A stretch of DNA of 64,000 nt from Melastoma dodecandrum (lineage: Eukaryota > Streptophyta > Magnoliopsida > Myrtales > Melastomataceae): positions 28,791 through 92,790 of the forward strand of contig JARUPY010000550.1 of assembly GCA_029817715.1 (NCBI GenBank), in the 5' to 3' direction. Both the position numbers and the translations under genes were made by a program. Under the pieces are notes generated by a model. It saw only the letters and a program-made list of their open reading frames with translations, did not search any database and had not been told where the DNA came from. Shown piece by piece: positions 28,199 through 36,049 of the stretch; within the stretch, counting starts at the first letter, position 1, and the number at the start of each line of letters is the position of its first letter.

Positions 28199-28608
28199 TG
28201 AAGCTCGATCCTGATGACGGGACGAAGGCGAACAGCGACCTTCGAGCTTTCCTGGAAGCCACGTCCGACGAGGCTCCGGTGAGGGTCGTATTGATCCTGG
28301 ACGGCGACGAAAGCCGGCGGGCTGGGATGCGTCCGGAGGTGCGCCCGAGCGATTTCGGTTCGGTCACCGACTATCGGCGGGCCTTGATTGAGCGTAGGAA
28401 GTCCGAGGTGAGGGATGCCACGGGCGATACGGTCGAGGCGCTACGGCAGTTGTCCCTGCACCTGATCGGCGGCGAGGTTGGACGGGCTCTCGTGGCGGAA
28501 GGGTCTGCCGCACAGGTCGCCGACGCCCTGAAATTGCCGGGCGTCACCAGAGCCATGTTGGACGTCCCGATCACCCTGGCGCCGCCCGGATCGAGCGAGA
28601 CACGATAG
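28198..28608 (+). CDS. Small propeptide/inhibitor-like protein of the subtilase locus
   Basis: A 136-residue cytoplasmic protein coupled to the preceding gene by a 1-nt TGATG overlap. A short strand (VRVVLILDG, residues about 28-36) is followed by a charged helix (DYRRALIERRKSEVRDATGD) and then GRALVAEGSAAQVADALKLP and GVTRAMLDVPIT. The last part resembles the end of I9 subtilase propeptides (strand, helix, P-x-V, strand). I infer a trans-acting propeptide, chaperone or inhibitor of the two S8 proteins. No family is recognised with certainty. Confidence 0.7.
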   Translation: MKLDPDDGTKANSDLRAFLEATSDEAPVRVVLILDGDESRRAGMRPEVRPSDFGSVTDYRRALIERRKSEVRDATGDTVEALRQLSLHLIGGEVGRALVAEGSAAQVADALKLPGVTRAMLDVPITLAPPGSSETR

Positions 28609-28660
28609 CGTCGCCCGATCGCTGGAGCGGCGATGCGCCGTCGGACCCACCGCCTCTCCC

Positions 28661-29845
28661 TTACGCCAGCCTCTCCAGCGCCACCGCGGTGGCCTCGCCG
28701 CCCCCGATGCACAGGGCCGCCATGCCGCGCGCGAGCCCGTGCCGCCGCAGGGCGTGCAGCAGCGTCACCAGGATGCGGGCGCCCGAGGCGCCGATCGGGT
28801 GGCCGAGCGCGCAGGCGCCGCCGTGGACGTTGACCCTCTCGTGCGGCAGGTCGAGCGCCCGGATCGCCGCCAGAGCCACGACCGCGAAAGCCTCGTTGAT
28901 CTCGAAGAGGTCGACCGCGCCGAGCGCCCAGCCGGTCCGTTCCGACAGGCGCTTCAGCGCGCCGACCGGGGCCGTGGGGAAGAGCGCGGGGGCGTCGGCG
29001 AAGGAGGCGTGCCCCATCACGGCGGCCAGCGGCCGCAGGCCTCGCCGCTCCGCCGTCGAGCGCCGCATCAGCACGAGGGCGGCGGCCCCGTCCGAGATGG
29101 ACGAGGCATTGGCGGCCGTCACGGTGCCGCCCTCGCGGAAGGCGGGCTTCAGCGCGGGGATCCGGTCCGGATCCGCCCGGCCCGGGCCCTCGTCCTCGCC
29201 GACCCGCCGCTCGGCCCGGCCCGCCGTGACGGCGACGGGCACGATCTCGTCGGCGAAGGCGCCCTGGGCCTGGGCGGCGCGGGCCCGGCGCAGGGATTCG
29301 AGCGCGTAGGCGTCCTGGTCGGCGCGCGACAGCGCGAGCGTGCCGGCGCAATCCTCCGCGAAGGTGCCCATGAGCCGGCCGCGGTCGTAGGCGTCCTCGA
29401 GCCCGTCGAGGAACATGTGGTCCACGACGCGGCCGTGGCCCATCCGGTAGCCGGCGCGGGCCCGGTCGAGCAGATAGGGCGCGTTGGACATGCTCTCCAT
29501 GCCGCCCGCCACGACGGCCTCGGCGCTGCCGGCGACGAGCAGGTCGTGGCCCAGCATGGCGGCCTTCATGCCCGAGCCGCACATCTTGTTGACGGTGGTG
29601 CAGGCGGCGGCGAGCGGCAGGCCGGCGCCGAGGGCCGCCTGGCGGGCGGGCGCCTGGCCGAGCCCGGCCGGCAGCACGCAGCCCATCAGCACTTCGTCGA
29701 CGCTCTCGGGAGCGAGGCCCGAGCGCGTCACGGCGGCCCCGATCGCGGCCGCGCCGAGCTCCGGGGCCGTGGCGGGGGCGAGCGCCCCCTGGAAGGCCCC
29801 CATGGGGGTGCGGGCCGCGCCCACGATCACGACGGGGTCGGTCAT
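28661..29845 (-). CDS. Acetyl-CoA acetyltransferase (thiolase)
   Basis: A 394-residue thiolase. The acyl-accepting Cys is in NKMCGSGMKA (about residue 90), followed by VAGGMESMSNAPYL, EINEAFAVVAL and the C-terminal GGACALGHPIGASGARI carrying the catalytic His. The C-terminal CIGGGEATAVALE contains Ile-Gly-Gly, where the usual thiolase motif has a second Cys (CxGGGxG); that Cys appears as the first residue. It makes or cleaves acetoacetyl-CoA. The ATG overlaps the stop of the PIN gene (ATGA), so thiolase translation is tied to an unrelated accessory pair, an odd arrangement. Confidence 0.93.
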   Translation of the reverse strand: MTDPVVIVGAARTPMGAFQGALAPATAPELGAAAIGAAVTRSGLAPESVDEVLMGCVLPAGLGQAPARQAALGAGLPLAAACTTVNKMCGSGMKAAMLGHDLLVAGSAEAVVAGGMESMSNAPYLLDRARAGYRMGHGRVVDHMFLDGLEDAYDRGRLMGTFAEDCAGTLALSRADQDAYALESLRRARAAQAQGAFADEIVPVAVTAGRAERRVGEDEGPGRADPDRIPALKPAFREGGTVTAANASSISDGAAALVLMRRSTAERRGLRPLAAVMGHASFADAPALFPTAPVGALKRLSERTGWALGAVDLFEINEAFAVVALAAIRALDLPHERVNVHGGACALGHPIGASGARILVTLLHALRRHGLARGMAALCIGGGEATAVALERLA

Positions 29846-30387
29846 GCGGGGCCGCCTCCTCGCGGCACGATGCGGTCGCGTCGACGGCGCGGGATCTTCG
29901 GGGGCGTTAGGGGCTGGTACGCCTTGAGACCGGCATCGCCCGTGACGATCTCGACCTCGTACCCAGCCTTGGCGTAGAATTCGGCCACGTCCTTTATCGT
30001 CGCGTCCCCGATCGATGTTCCGGCGGCCGCGAGCGGCGGCCAGGTCTCGGCCAGGATCTTCAGTGTGCCGGGTTCCCAAAGACCGGACTGCTGGGTGAAG
30101 GCCGCCCAGGGGCTCGCCCCGTCCGCGGTCAACGCGATGAAGCCGGCCAGCCGCATGGCCACCGTAAAGCGATCACCCCGCTTGGTTTGCGCGATGTGGT
30201 TGCCTGTCTCGATGATGGTGGCCAGCGGCAAGACAAGCAGACTGGCCCGATCCACTTCCGCGTCGATCAGGGCCGAGATGCGGCGATGATCCCAGCGGTC
30301 GTCGTCGCTTCCGCAAGTTTCCTTGCCGGGAACCTGAAGGAAACAGCAGAGCACTGACGTGTCGAGGATCAGGACTCGAACCGGCAT
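29842..30387 (-). CDS. PIN-domain nuclease partnered with an ATPase
   Basis: A 181-residue PIN-fold protein: LILDTSVL gives Asp9, ATIIETGNHI gives Glu60, GDATIKDVAEF gives Asp128 and Asp133, and VTGDAGLKAY gives Asp151, the full acidic metal-site set of PIN ribonucleases. It ends in a basic Pro/Arg tail. Its ATG overlaps the stop of the upstream ATPase (TGATG). PIN proteins are usually toxins of VapBC pairs, but the partner here is a large ATPase and no VapB-like antitoxin is adjacent, so a nuclease-effector role gated by the ATPase is inferred. Confidence 0.82.
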   Translation of the reverse strand: MPVRVLILDTSVLCCFLQVPGKETCGSDDDRWDHRRISALIDAEVDRASLLVLPLATIIETGNHIAQTKRGDRFTVAMRLAGFIALTADGASPWAAFTQQSGLWEPGTLKILAETWPPLAAAGTSIGDATIKDVAEFYAKAGYEVEIVTGDAGLKAYQPLTPPKIPRRRRDRIVPRGGGPA

Positions 30388-31679
30388 CAGATCGGCTCCT
30401 CGACCTCGGCGGCGAGAGCCTCCTCGATCAGTCCGCGGCTGGACAACCGCCCGACGGGTCCCTGCGCGAGCAGTTTCGGCAGCATCTGGATGTCTTCCAG
30501 GAGCGTGAGCATCGTGGCTCCGCTCCGTGGATCCCGGTGTGCGACGGTGATGAATGGCACCATCTCGGTCCCCATCGCATCGAGCAGGGCGGGGTTGTGC
30601 GTGGTCACCATCACGTCGACGCTCCGCTCCGCACCGACCGTGCCGAGCATAGTCAACAACAGGTTCGAGCGTGACGGGTGTAATCCATTGTCGACTTCCT
30701 CGATGACGAGCAGGCTACCCTCCGGTCTGGTCAAAAGAGCCGTCAGGATTGCCAGAAAGCGCAACGTGCCGTCGGACATGCCGCGCGCGTCGATCAGAGG
30801 GCTCCGGCCTTCGTCGCCGAACCCCTCCTCACAATACAGCATGGCATCGGAGTGGAACTTGCCGACTGTCTCAGCGTAGACGCGCGTAATGTCCCGCTCA
30901 GGCAGTCGGGCGACGTAGCGGGTCAGCTTCAGTTCAATATCATCCTTGATGTCGGCCCTCATGGCCGCCAGGACGCCGGCGATGTTGCCCGCATCGGGAG
31001 CCAGTCGGTCCGACAGCGGCGAGAAACCTCGCATGTGGGATGGGATCGGATCGAGGATGAAGATGCCCCGCAAGGCCGTCAGAACGGCTTCGACGCCCTC
31101 CTGCGTGTCATTCAGCGTCTTCTGGCCGAAAAGCTGGAACAGGATGCTGGTGGCGCGGCTCATCTGCCGCGGCGTGCCGCCCTTCGAGTTGTAGGTTCGG
31201 GCCGTAATGGTCACAGACGGATCGCTGACCGGCTCCGTCCAAAACAACGAGACCTTGGTTCTCGTCGCACCCCGCTTGCCATCCTTGTCCAGGCGATAGC
31301 GCCATCGCTGAAGCTGTTCCGACACGACCTCGCAGTGGTTGCGCGCGACGCGGCAGGTGATCTCGTAATCGAGGTCCGGCGTCTCGTTCACCGCTACGGT
31401 CGACCGAATGGTAAACAGATCTCCGGGATGGCGCGGAGCCCATTCCAGCCCGCCCCGCAACTGAGGCAGGGCACCATCGCCCTGAAGCGCCGAGGTCAGC
31501 AGCATACCGCCGGCTGTGCGACCCAGGAAGGACAGGGCGTCGAGCAGGTTCGACTTGCCGCTGGCGTTCGTGCCGATCAGGACCGTCAGGGCATCGATGT
31601 GGAGGGTCGCGGAATCGATGCTCTTCCAGCCTTCGACGCCCAGGGACTTCAGCACGGCGGATCTCCGATCCTTCCCCAT
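30387..31679 (-). CDS. ABC/AAA15-type ATPase (RecF/OLD-like), partner of the PIN nuclease
   Basis: A 430-residue P-loop ATPase: Walker A IGTNASGKS (residues 35-43), ABC-type signature region GMSDGTLRFLAILTALL, Walker B LLVIEEVDNGLHPSR and switch VTTHNPALLD. The N-terminal strand (LGVEGWKSIDSATLHID) is typical of the AAA_21/AAA15 group related to RecF, OLD and the AriA subunit of PARIS. No Toprim nuclease is fused; the nuclease seems to be supplied in trans by the overlapping PIN gene. ATG at 31679 is used; GTG (VLKSLGVEG) eight codons on is possible. Base composition is less GC-rich than the flanks, suggesting transfer. Confidence 0.85.
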   Translation of the reverse strand: MGKDRRSAVLKSLGVEGWKSIDSATLHIDALTVLIGTNASGKSNLLDALSFLGRTAGGMLLTSALQGDGALPQLRGGLEWAPRHPGDLFTIRSTVAVNETPDLDYEITCRVARNHCEVVSEQLQRWRYRLDKDGKRGATRTKVSLFWTEPVSDPSVTITARTYNSKGGTPRQMSRATSILFQLFGQKTLNDTQEGVEAVLTALRGIFILDPIPSHMRGFSPLSDRLAPDAGNIAGVLAAMRADIKDDIELKLTRYVARLPERDITRVYAETVGKFHSDAMLYCEEGFGDEGRSPLIDARGMSDGTLRFLAILTALLTRPEGSLLVIEEVDNGLHPSRSNLLLTMLGTVGAERSVDVMVTTHNPALLDAMGTEMVPFITVAHRDPRSGATMLTLLEDIQMLPKLLAQGPVGRLSSRGLIEEALAAEVEEPI

Positions 31680-31745
31680 CAGCGTATCAGGTGCCCCGCG
31701 AAGTCCCAAACCGGCCCCTGGCCCGCCCCGCGTGGACGTCACGCC

Positions 31746-32891
31746 TCACCCCCGCTCCGCCAGGATCGACCGCGCCACGATGAGCCGCATGATCTCGTTG
31801 GTGCCTTCGAGGATGCGGTGGACCCGCAGGTCGCGGACGATCTTCTCGACGCCATAGTCGGCGAGGTAGCCGTAGCCGCCGTGGAGCTGCAGCGCCTCGT
31901 CGGCCACGCGCGCGCCGGCGTCGGTGACGAAGCGCTTGGCCATGGCGCAGAGCCGCGTCGCGTCGGGCGCCCCGGCGTCGAGGGCCCGGGCGGCGCGGTG
32001 GAGGAGCGCGCGCGCGGCTTCGAGGTCCGTCGCCATGTCGGCGAGGCGGAACTGCAGGGCCTGGTACTCGTCGAGCCGCCGGCCGAAGGTGCGCCGTTCC
32101 GCCATATAGGCGAGGGCCTTGTCGAAGGCCGCCTGGGCGCCGCCGAGCGAACAGGCCGCGATGTTGAGCCGCCCGCCGTCGAGGCCGCGCATCGCGTATC
32201 TGAACCCCTCGCCTTCCGGGCCGAGCCGGTTGGCGACGGGGACGCGGCAGGCCTCGAAGACCACGGCCCGCGTCGGCTGGGCGTTCCAGCCCATCTTGCG
32301 CTCGTTCGCCCCGAACGACAGGCCGGGCGTGCCGCCCTCGACCACGATGGCCGAGATGCCGGCCGGGCCTTCGCCGCCCGTGCGCGCCATCACGACGTAG
32401 AAGTCGTCCGGGTTGCCGGCGCCGGAGATGAACTGCTTGCGGCCGTCGGGCACGTAGTCGTCGCCGCCCCGCACCGCGCGAGTGCGGAGCGCGGCGGCAT
32501 CCGAGCCCGAGCCGGGTTCGGTGAGGCAATAGGAGGCGAGCCGCTCCATGCGGCACAGCATCGGCAGCCAGCGCCGGCGCTGCCCGGCGTCGCCGAAACG
32601 GTCGATCATCCAGGCGCACATGTTGTGGATCGAGATATAGGCGGCGATCGTCGGGCAGCCCTCGGCCAGGGCCTCGAAGATCACCGCCGCCTGGAGCCGC
32701 GACAGTCCCGAGCCGCCCACGTCCTCGTCGACGCAGATCCCCGCCATGCCGAGCTCCGCCGCGGCGCGGATCACGTCGATCGGGAAATGCTTGTCGCGGT
32801 CCCAGGCGAGGGCCTGGGGCGCGATCCGCTCCCGGGCGAACTCGCGCGCCATGGCGCGGATCGCATCCGTATCGTCGCCCTCGTCGCTCAT
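31746..32891 (-). CDS. Acyl-CoA dehydrogenase, isobutyryl-CoA dehydrogenase-like
   Basis: A 381-residue flavoenzyme. YCLTEPGSGSDAAALRT is the FAD-binding signature, MGWNAQPTRAVVFEACRVP the middle beta-domain, RRTFGRRLDEYQALQF the C-terminal helix bundle, and RILEGTNEIMRLIVARS carries the catalytic Glu at the position used by isobutyryl- and short-chain dehydrogenases. Valine degradation is the likely route. Met at 32891 (MSDEGDD) is used because the longer frame upstream is not conserved-looking. A thiolase is 2 kb away in the same direction, separated by the ATPase/PIN pair. Confidence 0.92.
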   Translation of the reverse strand: MSDEGDDTDAIRAMAREFARERIAPQALAWDRDKHFPIDVIRAAAELGMAGICVDEDVGGSGLSRLQAAVIFEALAEGCPTIAAYISIHNMCAWMIDRFGDAGQRRRWLPMLCRMERLASYCLTEPGSGSDAAALRTRAVRGGDDYVPDGRKQFISGAGNPDDFYVVMARTGGEGPAGISAIVVEGGTPGLSFGANERKMGWNAQPTRAVVFEACRVPVANRLGPEGEGFRYAMRGLDGGRLNIAACSLGGAQAAFDKALAYMAERRTFGRRLDEYQALQFRLADMATDLEAARALLHRAARALDAGAPDATRLCAMAKRFVTDAGARVADEALQLHGGYGYLADYGVEKIVRDLRVHRILEGTNEIMRLIVARSILAERG

Positions 32892-33054
32892 GGTTCCGCC
32901 CCCGGGGTCGAGGGTTCGTCCGGCCGATGCGGGCCGCGCCTCGATCCCCCGCACTATAGGGGCCAGGGCCCGCGCTTGGCCATTCCGTTCCGCGGCACCG
33001 GGACGGCCGTCGCGCGCGAGACCCCCGGCCGGGCGCGCCGGCGGCGGACCGGCC

Positions 33055-33507
33055 TTACTTGAACCGGCCCGGCCGGTTCACGGTCGGGGTCACGTCGAGA
33101 CCGGTCACCATCATGGTGCAGGGCTCGTCCCCCACGGTGCCGGACCTGTGGCCCTTGCGGCCGTCCCGCTCCCGCGTGTTCTGGTCCTCGCCCATCATCA
33201 GCTCGCCAGGGCCCATCTCGATCCGATGGCCGTCCATCGTTTCGACGAACCAGCAACCGCTGAGGATGGCGATCCATTGCGGCTTCGGGTTCTCATGCCA
33301 GTCGCCGAACCAGCCGACGGGCAGCACGGTGAAGGTGACGCCGGCCTCGCTCTTCTCCATCTTGTCGTTCCACTGCGGCTCGACATCGGGATTGACGCCC
33401 TTGAGTTCGAAGGCTTCGAGCGCGAACCGCTCCTGGCGGCTGACGCCGTCCGCATCCGTGTAGACGTGCCAGTACGGCATCTTGAGCGCGTCGGATGTCG
33501 AGGTCAT
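33055..33507 (-). CDS. Cupin-fold protein
   Basis: A 150-residue single-cupin protein with no signal peptide. The two cupin motifs are degenerate: GWFGDWHENPKPQWIAILSG (first, with His) and MGPGELMMGEDQN (second). It is probably a small-molecule-binding or dioxygenase-like barrel in the cytosol. It stands alone, divergent from the Mrp operon, and no function is assigned. Confidence 0.75.
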   Translation of the reverse strand: MTSTSDALKMPYWHVYTDADGVSRQERFALEAFELKGVNPDVEPQWNDKMEKSEAGVTFTVLPVGWFGDWHENPKPQWIAILSGCWFVETMDGHRIEMGPGELMMGEDQNTRERDGRKGHRSGTVGDEPCTMMVTGLDVTPTVNRPGRFK

Positions 33508-33663
33508 CGGCGAGGTCTCCTGCTGCGACGGGAGAAGGGCCGGGCCGGCCTTTTGTTCCCCCGCCCGAGGGTGCGGCAGCGCACCTCGGGCCCCGCGGCC
33601 TTCCCAAGCGCCGAGGCGGCCGTGTAGGCTCCCCGGCGCTGCACGGCGAGCGGGGACGGGGCG

Positions 33664-34126
33664 ATGACGGCGGTCTGGGTCTGGTCGCTCGGGGCGGCGT
33701 CCTATCTGGTCCTGGCCGGCCAGCTCAGCGGCGACGAGCTCGTGGCCGCCGGGCTGCTCGGCGTGGCGGCGGCGCTGTGGCATCGCGCCCTGCTGGGCGC
33801 GGGCGCCGGGCGCTTCGCCTTCGACCGCGACGCCCTCGCGGTCCTGGCCCGTGCCGTCGGCGGCCTCCCCTCCGCCACCGTCGCGGTCGGCGGGCGGCTC
33901 GCCGCGGCGCTCCTCGGCCCGGTCGCCGGCGCCCGCGTGGCGCGCGATTTTTCCCGGCGGCGGGCGCGACGCGCCGCGCGAGGCGGGGCGTCGTGCGGTC
34001 GTCGTTCTCGCCGCCTCGCTCGCGCCCGACGCCTACGTGCTCCGCCTGCCGCGCGACGAGGACACGATCCTCTACCACGCCTTCGCCGGGCAGAGGCCCT
34101 CCGGCGCTCCCCGGTGGCCGTCCTGA
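33664..34126 (+). CDS. mrpE: Mrp antiporter subunit E (one frameshift)
   Basis: First gene of the antiporter operon: 153 residues after correction. N-terminal hydrophobic segments (VWSLGAASYLVLAGQ and GLLGVAAALWHRAL) are followed by a cytoplasmic MrpE/PF01899 domain (AVVVLAASLAPDAYVLRLP, DTILYHAF). One extra T in a five-T run at 33948-33952 shifts the frame. MrpE helps assemble the multi-subunit cation/proton antiporter. Its stop overlaps mrpF (TGATG). Confidence 0.82.
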
Positions 34127-34377
34127 TGTCGGCCTGGCTCGTCGCGCTGCTGGCGCTCCTGCCGCCGCTCGTGGCGGCGCTGGCGCTCGCCTGGCGGGGC
34201 CGGATCGGGCAGCGCTTCGTCGCCGTCCAGCTCGCCGGGTCGGTGGCCATGATGGCCATGGCGCTGATGAGCTTCGCCTTCGACCAGGCCTCCTCCATCG
34301 ACCTCGCCGTGACCTTCGGGGTCCTGACGCTGCCCGCCTCGCTCCTCTACGCCGTCGTCCTGGAGCGCTGGCTGTGA
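34126..34377 (+). CDS. mrpF: Mrp antiporter subunit F
   Basis: An 83-residue protein with three membrane helices, matching MrpF (PF04066): ALLPPLVAALALAWRG then FVAVQLAGSVAMMAMALMS and the conserved DLAVTFGVLTLPASLLYAVV. It begins 1 nt inside the mrpE stop. GTG at 34114 is an alternative start. Confidence 0.88.
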   Translation: MSAWLVALLALLPPLVAALALAWRGRIGQRFVAVQLAGSVAMMAMALMSFAFDQASSIDLAVTFGVLTLPASLLYAVVLERWL

Positions 34378-34661
34378 CGGCGATCCTGGCGGACGCCTGC
34401 CTCGTCGTCGTGGTCCTGTCGGCCTGGATCGGCTGTTTCGGCGCGATCCGCCTGACTTCGGCGCTGGACCGGCTGCATGCCGTCACCTTCGTCAACGCGG
34501 CGGCCGGCGTGCCGCTGGCCCTCGCGGGGCTGCTGGCCGACGGCGTCTCGGCCCGGTCGGTCAAGCTCGCTGCGCTGGCGGTCTTCGTCCTGGCGACGGG
34601 CGCCGCCGGCACCCATGCGGCGGGCCGGGCGCTGCTGCTGCGCGACGGCCCCCAGGCGTGA
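34374..34661 (+). CDS. mrpG: Mrp antiporter subunit G
   Basis: A 95-residue MrpG (PhaG/PF03334) protein: three membrane segments with GAIRLTSALDRLHAVTFVNA, the family signature for the loop after the first helix, and LAALAVFVLATGAAGTHAAG. A GTG start overlaps the mrpF stop (GTGA). Confidence 0.88.
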   Translation: MTAILADACLVVVVLSAWIGCFGAIRLTSALDRLHAVTFVNAAAGVPLALAGLLADGVSARSVKLAALAVFVLATGAAGTHAAGRALLLRDGPQA

Positions 34662-34668
34662 CCCCGCG

Positions 34669-34920
34669 ATGATGGCGCTCCTCCTCGCGGCCCTGCTGCT
34701 GCTCGCCGCTGCCTCCGGCCTCGCGGTCGTCCTGTCGCGCGAGCCGGGGCGGCAGGTCTTCGCCCTGGCGGGCAACGGGCTCGTCCTCACGCTGCTGTTC
34801 TTCGCCCTCCAGGCCCCCGACGTCGCCCTCTCGGAACTCGCGGTCGGCACCGTGGCGGTGCCGCTGCTCTTCCTCGCCACGCTGGCGGCGGTGCGGATCA
34901 ACGGGCGGCGGGCGCGATGA
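34669..34920 (+). CDS. MbhD-like (DUF4040) subunit, equivalent of an MrpA C-terminal part
   Basis: An 83-residue three-helix protein of the MbhD/DUF4040 family: FALAGNGLVLTLLFFALQAP then DVALSELAVGTVAVPLLFLA, the signature block that in canonical MrpA lies near its C-terminus. Here it is a separate gene, as in Mbh hydrogenase-type modules. Either ATG at 34669 or 34672 can start it. The stop overlaps the next gene (ATGA). Confidence 0.82.
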   Translation: MMALLLAALLLLAAASGLAVVLSREPGRQVFALAGNGLVLTLLFFALQAPDVALSELAVGTVAVPLLFLATLAAVRINGRRAR

Positions 34921-35699
34921 CGCCCCGCGCCCGCCTGCTGCTGCTGGCGCTCGCCGGCCTCGCCGTCCTGCCGGGCGCCTGGCGCGTCGGCGCGGCCCTG
35001 CCGGGCTTCGGCGCGCCGACCTCGCCCTACGGCCAGGCCGTCAACCACCTGCTGCCGGGGCTGCGCCACGTCACCAACATGGTCAGCGCGGTCAATTTCG
35101 ACGTCCGCGGCTTCGACACGGTCGGCGAGGAGTTCATGCTGCTCTGCGCCGTCGCCGGCACGGTGCTGCTGCTGCGGGGCGGCCGCGGCGAGGCCCTGGC
35201 GGCGCGGGCCGGGCGGATCCCGGGCCGGCCGGTCGAGCTCCGCTCGGACGCCGTCGTGCTGGCCTGCCGGGTCTTCGGCGCCTTCACGCTGATCTTCGGC
35301 GCCTATGTGGCGCTCCACGCCACGGCGACGCCCGGCGGCGGGTTCCAGGGCGGCGTCATCGTCGCCTCGGGCCTCCTGATGCTCTACCTCGGCGAGGGCT
35401 ACCGGCGCTGGCGCGCCCTCGTGCGCTCGCCGATCCTCGAGGCCTGCGAGGGCGGCGGCGCGCTCCTGTTCGTCGGGGCGGGACTCCTGCCGGTGGCGAT
35501 GGGCCGGCCGTTCCTCGCGAACGTCCTGCCCCTCGGCACGATCGGCGACATGCTGTCGGGCGGCCTGATGCTGGTCGAGAATGCCGGGGTGGCCGTCGCG
35601 GTGGCGGGCGGCTTCGCGGTGCTGATGGTGGAGTTCCTCGAGGAGACGCGGGCGCTCGACACCGAGGTGGCGGACGCCGGGGAGGGCGGAGAGCCATGA
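34917..35699 (+). CDS. mrpB: MbhE-MrpB fusion subunit
   Basis: A 260-residue membrane protein. Residues about 1-95 resemble MbhE (HVTNMVSAVNFDVRGFDTVGEE), which in canonical systems is the extreme C-terminus of MrpA. Residues about 115-260 are MrpB/PF04039 (FGAYVALHATATPGGGFQGG with the conserved HxxxxPGGGFQ motif, and LVENAGVAVAVAGGFAVL). It is therefore a fusion of the MbhE and MbhF equivalents. It is coupled to both neighbours by ATGA overlaps. Confidence 0.85.
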   Translation: MTPRARLLLLALAGLAVLPGAWRVGAALPGFGAPTSPYGQAVNHLLPGLRHVTNMVSAVNFDVRGFDTVGEEFMLLCAVAGTVLLLRGGRGEALAARAGRIPGRPVELRSDAVVLACRVFGAFTLIFGAYVALHATATPGGGFQGGVIVASGLLMLYLGEGYRRWRALVRSPILEACEGGGALLFVGAGLLPVAMGRPFLANVLPLGTIGDMLSGGLMLVENAGVAVAVAGGFAVLMVEFLEETRALDTEVADAGEGGEP

Positions 35700-36049
35700 G
35701 CGTCCTGCCCTGGATCGTGGCGGCCTGGCTCTTCGCCGTGGGTCTCTACGGTGTCGTGACGAGCCGCAACTACGTCCACCTCATCGGCTGCATGACGGTG
35801 CTCCAGTCCTCGACCTACGTTCTGCTGCTCGGCATCGGCTACCGTTGGGGCGCGGGCCCCCCGATCTTCTACGACCACCCGCCCGGCACGCCCGCCGTCG
35901 ATCCCGTGGTCCAGGCGCTGGTCCTCACCGACATCGTGGTGGGCGCCACCGTCTCGGCGCTGCTGCTCGCGCTGGCGCTCCAGGTCCACAAGCGCGAGGG
36001 CACGCTGGATCCGCAGGAGATCGAGCCCCTGCGGGGCGAGACGCGGTGA
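35696..36049 (+). CDS. mrpC: Mrp antiporter subunit C (NuoK-like)
   Basis: A 117-residue three-helix NuoK/MrpC-type protein: VGLYGVVTSRNYVHLIGCM (family motif in helix one to two), VLQSSTYVLLLGIGYRWGAG and DPVVQALVLTDIVVGATVSA with the conserved Gln-Ala-Leu-x-Leu-Thr-x-Ile-Val. It overlaps mrpB and mrpD by 4 nt each. Confidence 0.93.
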   Translation: MSVLPWIVAAWLFAVGLYGVVTSRNYVHLIGCMTVLQSSTYVLLLGIGYRWGAGPPIFYDHPPGTPAVDPVVQALVLTDIVVGATVSALLLALALQVHKREGTLDPQEIEPLRGETR

